From positions 1 through 5,907 of the forward strand of contig JBLFWJ010000189.1 in the NCBI GenBank assembly GCA_047611425.1: a stretch of 5,907 nt of DNA. The letters run 5' to 3'. Of the stretch, positions 1 to 5,360 are shown one piece after another. Origin of the DNA: JBLFWJ01 sp047611425. GTDB lineage: Bacteria; Bacteroidota; Bacteroidia; UBA10329. Made by a program: the position numbers and the translations under genes. Numbering within the stretch: the stretch's first letter is position 1; each line of letters begins with the position of its first letter. The notes beneath the pieces were generated by a model. That model did no database searches. It had not been told where the DNA came from and saw nothing but the letters and a program-made list of their open reading frames with translations.

Positions 1-1051
1 CAGATGATGCAGCTCCAGCACTTCCTATTCTAATCACACTTCCGTCATTGTCTAAAAGCGAGGATGCCACCCAACTACTCCCGTCATGTCGTAATGTTTG
101 ATCTGAAGAACCTGACACAAGCGGCCCTGTAGGCCCTTGTGGACCCGCTGGCCCGCCTGCTCCGTCAGAACCGTTTGTTCCGTTTGAACCATCCGCGCCA
201 TCTGTACCAGAAGGTCCAGTTGGACCGGTCGCTCCACCACCACCTGTAGCCCAAAGAAGTTCTCCTCCTACATCAATGCTAAGTACCTGTCCTGCGCTTC
301 CTGTCGATTGAGTCCAATCCTCAATGTACAATGGAATCAATTTTCCAGTGATTACGCTATCCTCAAAGTAACCGGCTCCAGCAACATGCAAATCAGAGAG
401 TGGCTCCGTTGTGCCAATACCAACTCTTGCGTTGTTTCCAAGTACAACGGAGTTGCTTGCCCCTACTGTAGCGCCAGCTCCAATTGCCGTGGCATTGGTA
501 AGGGTTCCGATGGTAACGTCTGCATTCTTACCAATCAAGGTGTTTGACGATCCAGTTGTAATAGCAGTTCCAGCTTTGTCACCAATAACCGTGTTCTCGC
601 TTCCTTCTGCACTTATTCCAGCTTCGCGACCAATGAGAACGTTTTGATTTCCAAGGTTGTTCTTTCCTGCTTCTTTACCAATGATAGTATTACTGTTAGC
701 ACCGGTCATATTCTGCCCAGCTTTAAAACCAATAATCGTGTTGAATTGTCCAGCATCCACTAATTCACCTGCCTTGAATCCGATTGCTGCATTGTATGAA
801 CCTGTAGTAAGATTAGCTCCAGTTCCATCCCCAATGAACATATTCTTCAATCCTGCTGTGCTGAACACTTGATTTCCACCAATACTGATTCCGGTAGATA
901 GATTAAGACCCCCGTCAACGTCAAGTTTAAACCCAGGTGAAACCACCCCGATTCCGACATTACTACCAGTGTCATACACTTGTGCCATGGCGCTGCAAGC
1001 CACAAGGCTCAAGGCCGACACCCCTAAAACTTTTAGTACTGTTTTTTTCAT
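1..1051 (-). CDS. Exported collagen-like / beta-roll repeat surface protein, 3' end cut by window edge
   Basis: The reading frame opens with ATG at 1051 and stays open for 350 codons to the left edge, so the C-terminus is missing. Residues 1-23 form a Sec signal peptide (MKKT start, hydrophobic core, A-M-A before Q24). Residues 16-19 read L-V-A-C, so a lipoprotein cleavage at C19 is also possible. Then come V-G-I-G-V-V-S-P (32-39) followed by K-L-D-V; about eight N-x-x-I-G-x-x-A-G repeats (70-208, period 16-17); a second V-G-I-G-T-T-E-P (210-217) followed by D-L-H-V; a linker with G-Q-V-L-S-I-D; 13 Gly-X-Y triplets (273-311); and a segment with D-Q-T-L-R-H-D-G. Such mosaics occur in Bacteroidota tail-fibre-like or adhesin-like exported proteins, sometimes ending in an intramolecular chaperone or a type IX sorting domain, neither visible here. 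By inference it is a trimeric fibrous cell-surface protein; the ligand is unknown. The leader before ATG is A-rich and has no Shine-Dalgarno sequence. The gene lies 317 nt beyond frr, behind a strong terminator, so it is probably a separate unit. Confidence 0.85.
   Translation of the reverse strand, partial: MKKTVLKVLGVSALSLVACSAMAQVYDTGSNVGIGVVSPGFKLDVDGGLNLSTGISIGGNQVFSTAGLKNMFIGDGTGANLTTGSYNAAIGFKAGELVDAGQFNTIIGFKAGQNMTGANSNTIIGKEAGKNNLGNQNVLIGREAGISAEGSENTVIGDKAGTAITTGSSNTLIGKNADVTIGTLTNATAIGAGATVGASNSVVLGNNARVGIGTTEPLSDLHVAGAGYFEDSVITGKLIPLYIEDWTQSTGSAGQVLSIDVGGELLWATGGGGATGPTGPSGTDGADGSNGTNGSDGAGGPAGPQGPTGPLVSGSSDQTLRHDGSSWVASSLLDNDGSVIRIGSAGAASS
119..235 (-). repeat. Collagen-like Gly-X-Y segment, 13 triplets
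   Basis: Residues 273-311 of the surface protein have glycine at every third position for 13 consecutive triplets: GAT, GPT, GPS, GTD, GAD, GSN, GTN, GSD, GAG, GPA, GPQ, GPT, GPL. Proline is concentrated at the two ends and the middle is rich in D, N, S and T. Bacterial collagen-like segments form triple helices without hydroxyproline, which fits a trimeric fibre. Thirteen triplets is short for a stand-alone triple helix, so neighbouring trimeric domains would have to hold it in register. A glycine-rich run (270-272) precedes it. Confidence 0.85.
428..844 (-). repeat. Tandem N-x-x-I-G-x-x-A-G coding repeats (16-17 residues each)
   Basis: Within the surface protein, asparagines at residues 70, 87, 104, 121, 137, 153, 170, 186 and 200 each begin a repeat, most of the form N-[TAV]-x-I-G-x-x-A-G, giving a period of 16-17 residues (48-51 bp). 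The last two copies are degenerate (A-I-G-A-G-A and V-V-L-G-N-N-A). At DNA level the copies have diverged, so this is an old protein repeat and not a recent tandem duplication. The spacing of I-G dipeptides resembles the head repeats of YadA-type trimeric adhesins, which fold as a left-handed beta-roll; that structural match is inference. Confidence 0.8.
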
Positions 1052-1158
1052 AATTATTGTTTTTGGTTTGTTGATAATGTAATGATAAGAATTCAAATAT
1101 GGTTACGCGCTACCTCAATAATGAACAAAATAAATCGAGTTTCTTTTACCTTGAACAT

Positions 1159-1188
1159 CAAGAATAGGAGCCTAATTCACTCAACCAA
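1159..1188 (-). promoter_or_regulatory. Tentative Bacteroidota-type promoter for the surface-protein gene
   Basis: On the minus strand a TTG (1186-1188) is followed after 19 nt by TATTCTTG (1159-1166), one mismatch from the TAnnTTTG -7 consensus of Bacteroidota housekeeping promoters. The spacing lies in the usual 19-21 nt range. It would give an untranslated leader of about 100 nt ahead of the ATG at 1051. The region is AT-rich, so a chance match is quite possible. Confidence 0.35.
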
Positions 1189-1316
1189 TTCACTGTAACC
1201 CCCTGATAAAAACAATTATTTGCGTTTCACGAAAACTGAGTTTTTTATAATCCGAACAAAACCAATCTGACCGAAATATTACATTTTCAGGCTTTAAAAT
1301 GTTGTAATACGTCAAT

Positions 1317-1349
1317 AAAAAAGGGTGTGCTCTACGAGCACACCCTTTT
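1317..1349 (-). terminator. Strong Rho-independent terminator after frr
   Basis: Read on the minus strand, a perfect 14-bp stem (arms 1336-1349 and 1319-1332, core GGGTGTGCTC / GAGCACACCC) closes a 3-nt loop and runs into six T residues (1322-1317). It begins 19 nt after the frr stop codon. It marks the end of the translation-gene run and isolates the surface-protein gene from read-through. The A/T arms at the base make it nearly symmetric, but no plus-strand gene approaches from the left for it to serve. Confidence 0.93.
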
Positions 1350-1368
1350 CAATAATTCATTGGTCTAA

Positions 1369-1932
1369 TCAAATCGTCATGATATCCTGTTCCTTCACAA
1401 CCAGTTGAGCATCTACCTTTTCGGTATATGCATGAGTGAATTCTTGAACAACTGACTCAGCATCCTTTGTGTTGTCTTCTGAAAGTCCGTCTTTTTTCAT
1501 GCCTTTAATGTGGTCATTGGCATCTTTTCTACCATTTCGGATTGAAACTTTGGCCTGTTCAGCCACACCCCTTGTCATTTTTACCAGATCCTTTCTCCGT
1601 TCTTCAGTCAAAGCGGGAATGCTGATTCTTACCGTATGCCCGTCATTTTGTGGGTTAAAACCAAGATTGGCTCGTTGGATTGCTTTTTCAATCTCTTCAA
1701 TCATAGACTTTTCAAACGGTTGAATTTGAAGCGTCTTTGGATCTGGTGTACTAACGTTAGATACGTTCTTCAAGGGTGTCTGTGAGCCATAATAGTCCAC
1801 CATGATTCCTTCCAACATGCTTGGATTAGCTTTCCCAGCTCGAATTTTTCGAAGTTCCTTTTCAAGCCGTTCCATAGCTTGATCCATTTTCTCTTTGGCT
1901 TCTTCGTAAACCATTTCTAACTCTTCATCCAT
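1369..1932 (-). CDS. frr: Ribosome recycling factor
   Basis: Ribosome recycling factor (RRF), which with EF-G splits the post-termination ribosome so its subunits can be reused. The 187 residues match the family length of about 185. Helical domain I is formed by roughly residues 1-30 and 105-187, and the beta-rich domain II by 31-104. Visible family motifs are K-I-R-A-G-K-A-N-P-S-M-L (29-40), V-D-Y-Y-G-S-Q-T-P-L (45-54), P-A-L-T-E-E-R-R-K (106-114) and V-S-I-R-N-G-R-K-D-A-N-D (129-140). The last of these carries the conserved arginines of the domain I ribosome-binding face. An ATG start at 1932 (M-D-E-E-L) fits the family N-terminus; the next methionine (residue 7) would cut into helix 1. It lies 51 nt after pyrH and is followed by a strong terminator, as the last gene of the run. 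Nothing is unusual in the protein. Confidence 0.97.
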   Translation of the reverse strand: MDEELEMVYEEAKEKMDQAMERLEKELRKIRAGKANPSMLEGIMVDYYGSQTPLKNVSNVSTPDPKTLQIQPFEKSMIEEIEKAIQRANLGFNPQNDGHTVRISIPALTEERRKDLVKMTRGVAEQAKVSIRNGRKDANDHIKGMKKDGLSEDNTKDAESVVQEFTHAYTEKVDAQLVVKEQDIMTI

Positions 1933-1983
1933 CTTAACGAAATTTAAAGTGGGCCTAATTTACTTATAGGAGTGGATCAATGA

Positions 1984-2691
1984 TTAAGCGTGAACTAAAG
2001 TTCCAATCTCTTCTCCTTGAAGAACTCTTTTAAGGTTTCCTCCAGAGTCCATGTCGAAAACAACAATTGGAAGATTATTCTCATTACAAAGTGTGAAGGC
2101 GGTAAGATCCATCACATTTAACCCTTTCTCGTAAACCTCACTAAAGGTGATTTTATCAAACTTTGTTGCGGTGCTATCTTTCTCTGGATCTGCAGTGTAA
2201 ATACCATCCACCCTGGTTCCTTTTAATATGGCATCAGCTTCAACTTCTATTGCCCGAAGAGAGGCTGCCGAATCGGTAGTGAAGTACGGGTTACCTGTAC
2301 CTGCACCAAAAATCACTACTCTTCCTTTTTGTAGATGTCGTAAAGCTTTTCTTCTGATAAAAGGTTCTGCAATCTCGTCCATTTTTATGGCCGACATCAA
2401 TCTCGTTTGTAGGCCATGACTCTCCAGTGCAGCTTGTAAAGCCATACTGTTGATCATCGTGGCAAGCATTCCCATATAATCGCCTTGGACTCTATCCATC
2501 CCTCCTTCGGATGCCTGTATACCTCTAAAGATATTTCCACCTCCTATCACAATAGCAACCTCAACACCGGAATCAACTGCGTCTTTTATCTCAGTAGCGT
2601 AAATATCTAAGCGGTCATTGTCAATGCCGAACTGCTTGTTTCCCATTAGCGATTCACCGCTCAATTTCAATAGTATCCTTTTGTATTTCAT
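1984..2691 (-). CDS. pyrH: UMP kinase (uridylate kinase)
   Basis: Cytosolic bacterial UMP kinase of the amino-acid-kinase fold, converting UMP and ATP to UDP and ADP in pyrimidine nucleotide synthesis; the bacterial enzyme is a hexamer, usually activated by GTP and inhibited by UTP. At 235 residues it has the normal length. Motifs in order: L-K-L-S-G-E phosphate-binding segment (8-13), V-I-G-G-G-N-I-F-R-G (48-57), G-D-Y-M-G-M-L-A-T (70-78), G-A-G-T-G-N-P-Y-F-T-T-D-S-A-A (129-143) and V-D-G-I-Y-T-A-D-P (161-169). ATG at 2691 gives the family's standard M-K-Y-K-R-I-L-L-K start. It lies between tsf and frr, the widespread bacterial order tsf-pyrH-frr. A hairpin terminator precedes it by about 20 nt and I found no convincing promoter after that hairpin, so expression probably depends on read-through or on a promoter within tsf. 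Confidence 0.97.
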   Translation of the reverse strand: MKYKRILLKLSGESLMGNKQFGIDNDRLDIYATEIKDAVDSGVEVAIVIGGGNIFRGIQASEGGMDRVQGDYMGMLATMINSMALQAALESHGLQTRLMSAIKMDEIAEPFIRRKALRHLQKGRVVIFGAGTGNPYFTTDSAASLRAIEVEADAILKGTRVDGIYTADPEKDSTATKFDKITFSEVYEKGLNVMDLTAFTLCNENNLPIVVFDMDSGGNLKRVLQGEEIGTLVHA

Positions 2692-2708
2692 GGCTTATTA
2701 TTGGGCAT

Positions 2709-2734
2709 AAAAAAAGAGGACAATGTCCTCTTTT
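2709..2734 (-). terminator. Hairpin terminator or attenuator between tsf and pyrH
   Basis: On the minus strand AAAAGAGGAC (2734-2725) pairs perfectly with GTCCTCTTTT (2721-2712) across a 3-nt loop and runs into a seven-T tract (2715-2709). It begins 8 nt after the tsf stop codon. The short, A/U-rich stem suggests an incomplete terminator that would let some polymerase through to pyrH and frr, thereby setting a lower level for these than for the ribosomal genes. That role is inference. Confidence 0.85.
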
Positions 2735-2742
2735 AAAATCAA

Positions 2743-3576
2743 TTAGTTAGAAAGCGATACCCGCTTATAGGCGACAACCGTCAAATCTGGATCTTGTGAT
2801 TGAAGATATTTTTCAATGCTCATTTTGTTGTCCTTAACAAATGCCTGCTCGAGAAGCGTGTTCTCTTTGTAGAATTTGTTCAATCGTCCAACTGCAATCT
2901 TATCAGCCATTTCTTCTGGCTTACCTTCTTTGATTGCTTGGGCCTTACCGATCTCAATCTCCTTAGCTACCGTCTCTGCATCAACACCATCTCTATTCAA
3001 AGCGATAGGTGCCATAGCTGCAACCTGCATGGCCACATCTCGTGCTGAGTCTTCATGACCTGCTTTTGTTAAAGCGACAACAGAGGCAATCATGTTTCCT
3101 GGATGATTATAAGCAACTACTGTTTCACCAGTAACGACCGTATAAGCACTAAGTTCAACCTTCTCTCCTGTTTTGCCAGTAGTTTCAGTTACTACATCAG
3201 CAACGCTCATTCCGTTAAGGTCTAAAGCAAGAAGCTCTTCTAACGTAGCTGGGTTCTTCTCTACTGCAAGGTCAAGAATGCTCTTCGTAGTAGCGGTGAA
3301 ATCACCATTCTTAGCTACAAAGTCAGTCTCACAATTAAGTGCGATAACTACCGCTCTCTTGTTATCAGGAGCAACAACTGCCAAAGCCATTCCTTCAGAT
3401 GCATCTCGATCCGAACGCTTAGCTGCTACTTTTTGTCCTTTCTTACGAAGGATTTCTACTGCTTTTTGTGAATCACCATTGGCCTCAACCAAAGCGTTTT
3501 TACAATCCATCATTCCAGCACCCGTTTGCTTACGCAGGGTGTTTACTTCGGAAGCTGTGATTTTTACCGTTTCCAT
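2743..3576 (-). CDS. tsf: Translation elongation factor Ts
   Basis: EF-Ts is the guanine nucleotide exchange factor that recharges EF-Tu by displacing GDP. The N-terminal UBA-like module carries L-R-K-Q-T-G-A-G-M-M-D-C-K-N-A-L (14-29). The core signature N-C-E-T-D-F-V-A-K-N (81-90) contains the Asp-Phe pair that inserts near the Mg/GTPase site of EF-Tu. A later family stretch reads E-G-K-P-E-E-M-A-D-K-I (217-227). The protein is 277 residues and stops directly after the strand equivalent to the end of the E. coli core (V-S-L-S-N), so it appears to lack the extra C-terminal helix of E. coli EF-Ts. That absence is common among other phyla and does not suggest a defect. ATG at 3576 is the start and has no Shine-Dalgarno sequence. 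It follows rpsB by 29 nt, the near-universal rpsB-tsf pair, and is followed by a hairpin terminator. Confidence 0.97.
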   Translation of the reverse strand: METVKITASEVNTLRKQTGAGMMDCKNALVEANGDSQKAVEILRKKGQKVAAKRSDRDASEGMALAVVAPDNKRAVVIALNCETDFVAKNGDFTATTKSILDLAVEKNPATLEELLALDLNGMSVADVVTETTGKTGEKVELSAYTVVTGETVVAYNHPGNMIASVVALTKAGHEDSARDVAMQVAAMAPIALNRDGVDAETVAKEIEIGKAQAIKEGKPEEMADKIAVGRLNKFYKENTLLEQAFVKDNKMSIEKYLQSQDPDLTVVAYKRVSLSN

Positions 3577-3605
3577 TAGTCTTTAATTATAGATGTGTGA
3601 TTATT

Positions 3606-4376
3606 TCAGCTTTCAGCTGAACCTTCCTCTGCTGGAGCTTCTTCAGCAACAACTGCCTCCTCTTTTGGAGCAGGCTTGTCCTTAGATGCTTTTCTTTCAG
3701 ATAGACCTTCTGCAACGGCATCAGCCATTGCGTTAACAATAATCTCGATAGCTGCTGTTGCATCGTCATTACCAGGAATGGCGAAGTCAACTGCTGTAGG
3801 ATCAGAGTTAGTATCGGTGATAGCGAAAGTTGGAATGTTCAATCTTTTAGCTTCAGCCAAAGCGATGTGCTCTCTCATTGTGTCAACAATGAAAATTGCA
3901 GATGGCAATCTTGTAAGATCAGCAACCGATCCAAGATCACGCTGAAGTTTAGCTCGCTGACGAGTCATCATCAACCGCTCACGCTTAGACATAGTAGCAA
4001 ATGTTCCATCCACTTCCATCTTGTCGATATCGTCCATCTTACGGATGGCTTTACGGATGGTAGCAAAGTTGGTCAACATACCACCTGGCCATCTTTCGGT
4101 CACGTAAGGCATGTTTACTCTTTGTGCAGCATTGGCGATAATCTCCTGACCTTGCTTCTTTGTAGAAACAAAAAGGATTTTACGACCTGAAGCAGCCATC
4201 TGCTTAATAGCAGCTGCAGCCTCGTCCAATTTGGCTAACGACTTATTAAGGTCGATAATGTGAATTCCGTTACGCTCCATAAAGATGTACGGAGACATTT
4301 TAGGATTCCACTTTCTTCTCAAGTGTCCAAAATGAACACCTGAATCCAATAATTCCTTAACTGTAGGTAATGACAT
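3606..4376 (-). CDS. rpsB: 30S ribosomal protein S2
   Basis: S2 binds the back of the 30S subunit between head and body late in assembly and is needed for S1 docking in bacteria that use it. Family motifs are G-V-H-F-G-H-L-R-R-K-W-N-P-K-M (13-27), I-H-I-I-D-L (38-43), F-V-S-T-K-K-Q (69-75), R-W-P-G-G-M-L-T-N (95-103) and, in the C-terminal half, I-P-T-F-A-I-T-D-T-N-S-D-P together with A-I-P-G-N-D-D-A. At 256 residues it is slightly longer than the E. coli protein (241). The excess is a low-complexity tail from about residue 226 rich in K, then E and A, ending E-E-G-S-A-E-S, probably disordered. The start is ATG at 4376. It follows rpsI by 33 nt and precedes tsf by 29 nt, so the L13-S9 and S2-EF-Ts pairs, separate operons in E. 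coli, are joined here. Confidence 0.97.
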   Translation of the reverse strand: MSLPTVKELLDSGVHFGHLRRKWNPKMSPYIFMERNGIHIIDLNKSLAKLDEAAAAIKQMAASGRKILFVSTKKQGQEIIANAAQRVNMPYVTERWPGGMLTNFATIRKAIRKMDDIDKMEVDGTFATMSKRERLMMTRQRAKLQRDLGSVADLTRLPSAIFIVDTMREHIALAEAKRLNIPTFAITDTNSDPTAVDFAIPGNDDATAAIEIIVNAMADAVAEGLSERKASKDKPAPKEEAVVAEEAPAEEGSAES

Positions 4377-4409
4377 TCGTCTAATAATATAAGTTGCTGT
4401 TCGCGTTGA

Positions 4410-4796
4410 TTAACGCTTGCTGAACTGAAATTGCTTTCTTGCTTTCTTCTGACCGAACTTCTTACGTTCCACCATTCTTGGGTCACGTGTCATCAATCCG
4501 GCTTGACGAAGTGGAGATTTGTTCTCCGCATCTTCCTTAACCAAGGCTCTAGCAACGGCCAATCTAACTGCCTCTGCTTGACCAGTGATACCACCACCGG
4601 AAACATTCACCTTAAGGTCATACTGGCCCGAAAGCTCTAGCACGTCCATTGGCTGTGTAACCTTGTTTTGAAGTACTCCTGTTGGGAAGTAATCTTTGTA
4701 GTCTCTCTTGTTAACAAGGATACTTCCCTTGCCTTTCTTAATGTAAAGTCGAGCAACGCTCTTCTTTCTTCTACCTAGTGTATTAATCGTCTCCAT
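4410..4796 (-). CDS. rpsI: 30S ribosomal protein S9
   Basis: S9 sits in the head of the 30S subunit, and its basic C-terminal tail reaches the P-site tRNA. The N-terminus has G-R-R-K-K-S-V-A-R (8-16). The family signature G-G-G-I-T-G-Q-A-E-A-V-R-L-A-V-A-R-A-L spans 67-85. The C-terminus carries the tRNA-contacting tail ending Q-F-S-K-R (124-128), so the protein is complete. Length (128) is normal. ATG at 4796 lies 9 nt after the rplM stop codon, which implies cotranscription and possibly translational coupling with L13, its usual partner. Confidence 0.97.
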   Translation of the reverse strand: METINTLGRRKKSVARLYIKKGKGSILVNKRDYKDYFPTGVLQNKVTQPMDVLELSGQYDLKVNVSGGGITGQAEAVRLAVARALVKEDAENKSPLRQAGLMTRDPRMVERKKFGQKKARKQFQFSKR

Positions 4797-4805
4797 AAGG
4801 GAATG

Positions 4806-5261
4806 TTACTTGATGGTATTAAGATCCAATGTCTTTGGTTTTTGAGCCTCATGCGGATGCTCAGTACCAATGTACGGGTGTAAATTCTTCTGTAAAGCAC
4901 GACCCAGTTTGTTCTTAGGAAGCATGCCTTTAACAGCATTCTCCAAAATGAACATTGGCTTCTTTGCACGTGCTTGTGCCACAGTAGTTGTTCTCTGTCC
5001 GCCTGGATATCCAGTGTGACGTAGATAAACTTTCGTGTCTTCTTTCAATCCTGAAAGCACAACCTTATCGGCATTAAGCACGATCACGTTATCCCCACAA
5101 TCTACGTGTGGCGTGAAATTTGGCTTATACTTTCCACGGATCAACTTGGCTACTTTCGAAGCCAGTCTTCCAAGGGTTTGTCCCTCTGCATCTACCACTA
5201 GCCACTCCTTATTCACAGTGGCCTTGTTGGCTGATATCGTCTTATAACTTGGTGCTTTCAC
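4806..5261 (-). CDS. rplM: 50S ribosomal protein L13, GTG start
   Basis: L13 is an early-assembling 50S protein. Recognisable blocks are S-Y-K-T-I-S-A-N-K-A-T-V (5-16), V-V-D-A-E-G-Q-T-L-G-R-L-A-S (22-35), F-T-P-H-V-D-C-G-D-N-V-I (49-60), R-H-T-G-Y-P-G-G (81-88) and the signature V-K-G-M-L-P-K-N-K-L-G (110-120). The length of 151 is usual for Bacteroidota. No in-frame ATG exists near the N-terminus. GTG at 5261 is the only good initiator between the upstream in-frame TGA (5304-5306) and the conserved block. Upstream codons would read W-D-T-L-K-A-T-V, reminiscent of the M-D-T-L-S-Y-K-T start I recall in relatives, with TGG where ATG might be expected. A GAGGAGG lies 37 nt before the GTG, too far for normal use. 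It is the first gene of the translation operon, 99 nt after kbl, with a good promoter upstream. Confidence 0.95.
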   Translation of the reverse strand: MKAPSYKTISANKATVNKEWLVVDAEGQTLGRLASKVAKLIRGKYKPNFTPHVDCGDNVIVLNADKVVLSGLKEDTKVYLRHTGYPGGQRTTTVAQARAKKPMFILENAVKGMLPKNKLGRALQKNLHPYIGTEHPHEAQKPKTLDLNTIK

Positions 5262-5298
5262 AACAGTCGCTTTTAATGTATCCCAATTGCGGTAATTT

Positions 5299-5305
5299 CC
5301 TCCTC
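5299..5305 (-). promoter_or_regulatory. Isolated GAGGAGG in the rplM leader
   Basis: A perfect anti-SD complement, GAGGAGG, lies in the rplM leader but 37 nt from the GTG start, whereas 5-9 nt is the working range. It lies in the loop of a weak 5-bp AATTG/CAATT hairpin. Neither an in-frame ATG nor GTG follows at the right distance. It may be chance, a remnant of an earlier start, or part of a regulatory leader. Other genes in the window show no such motif at their starts. Confidence 0.4.
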
Positions 5306-5319
5306 AATTTTTGGGGCTG

Positions 5320-5350
5320 CGAAGATAGAAATGATTTTTCGGACAGACAA
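5320..5350 (-). promoter_or_regulatory. Bacteroidota -33/-7 promoter of the rplM operon
   Basis: On the minus strand TTG (5348-5350) and TATCTTCG (5320-5327) are separated by exactly 20 nt, matching the TTTG / TAnnTTTG arrangement of Bacteroidota with a single C for T in the -7 box. The TATCTTCGCA form is familiar from highly expressed flavobacterial genes. Transcription would start near 5313-5316, giving a leader of about 50-55 nt before the rplM GTG. It is the most likely driver of rplM-rpsI-rpsB-tsf and, by read-through, pyrH-frr. Confidence 0.75.
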
Positions 5351-5360
5351 TAGCCTTTGA

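Larger units (their letters stand above)
1052..1368. other. 317-bp intergenic region between frr and the surface-protein gene
   Basis: I see no credible coding frame on either strand. The right end holds the frr terminator (1317-1349). The middle is AT-rich and contains the tentative promoter at 1159-1188. The left end, just before the surface-protein ATG, is an A-rich unstructured leader typical of efficient Shine-Dalgarno-free initiation in Bacteroidota. No tRNA, riboswitch-like structure, or pair of long inverted or direct repeats was recognised in the remainder. Confidence 0.6.

Noticed and set aside
52..243. Minus-strand open frame rich in Q, L and V
   Set aside because: It is a shifted frame of the collagen-like segment; the Gly-X-Y frame is continuous with the signal peptide and is clearly the coding one.
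411..872. Two adjacent plus-strand open frames of 78 and 71 codons with a periodic A-L-x-P-I pattern
   Set aside because: They are antisense reflections of the N-x-x-I-G-x-x-A-G repeats of the minus-strand surface protein; the periodicity is inherited from the real frame.
1..1051. Phage tail fibre of a prophage
   Set aside because: The chain resembles tail-fibre mosaics, but it has a signal peptide and neighbours housekeeping genes, with no phage genes or attachment repeats in view.
1090..1110. CATATTTG as an alternative -7 box for the surface-protein gene
   Set aside because: The nearest TTG motifs lie 14 and 24 nt upstream, outside the usual spacing; the 1159-1188 pair fits better.
1933..1983. 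Possible promoter before frr (TAAATTTC resembling the -7 box)
   Set aside because: No TTG occurs 19-21 nt upstream, and the match itself has a mismatch; read-through from pyrH explains frr expression.
3173..3586. Plus-strand open frame of 137 codons opposite tsf
   Set aside because: It is the antisense of a well-conserved EF-Ts sequence, rich in S and A as expected for a shadow frame, with no recognisable domain.
3587..3790. Minus-strand open frame rich in L, Q and K overlapping the end of rpsB
   Set aside because: It is a shifted frame of the S2 acidic alanine-rich tail; S2 coding continues intact to its own stop at 3606.
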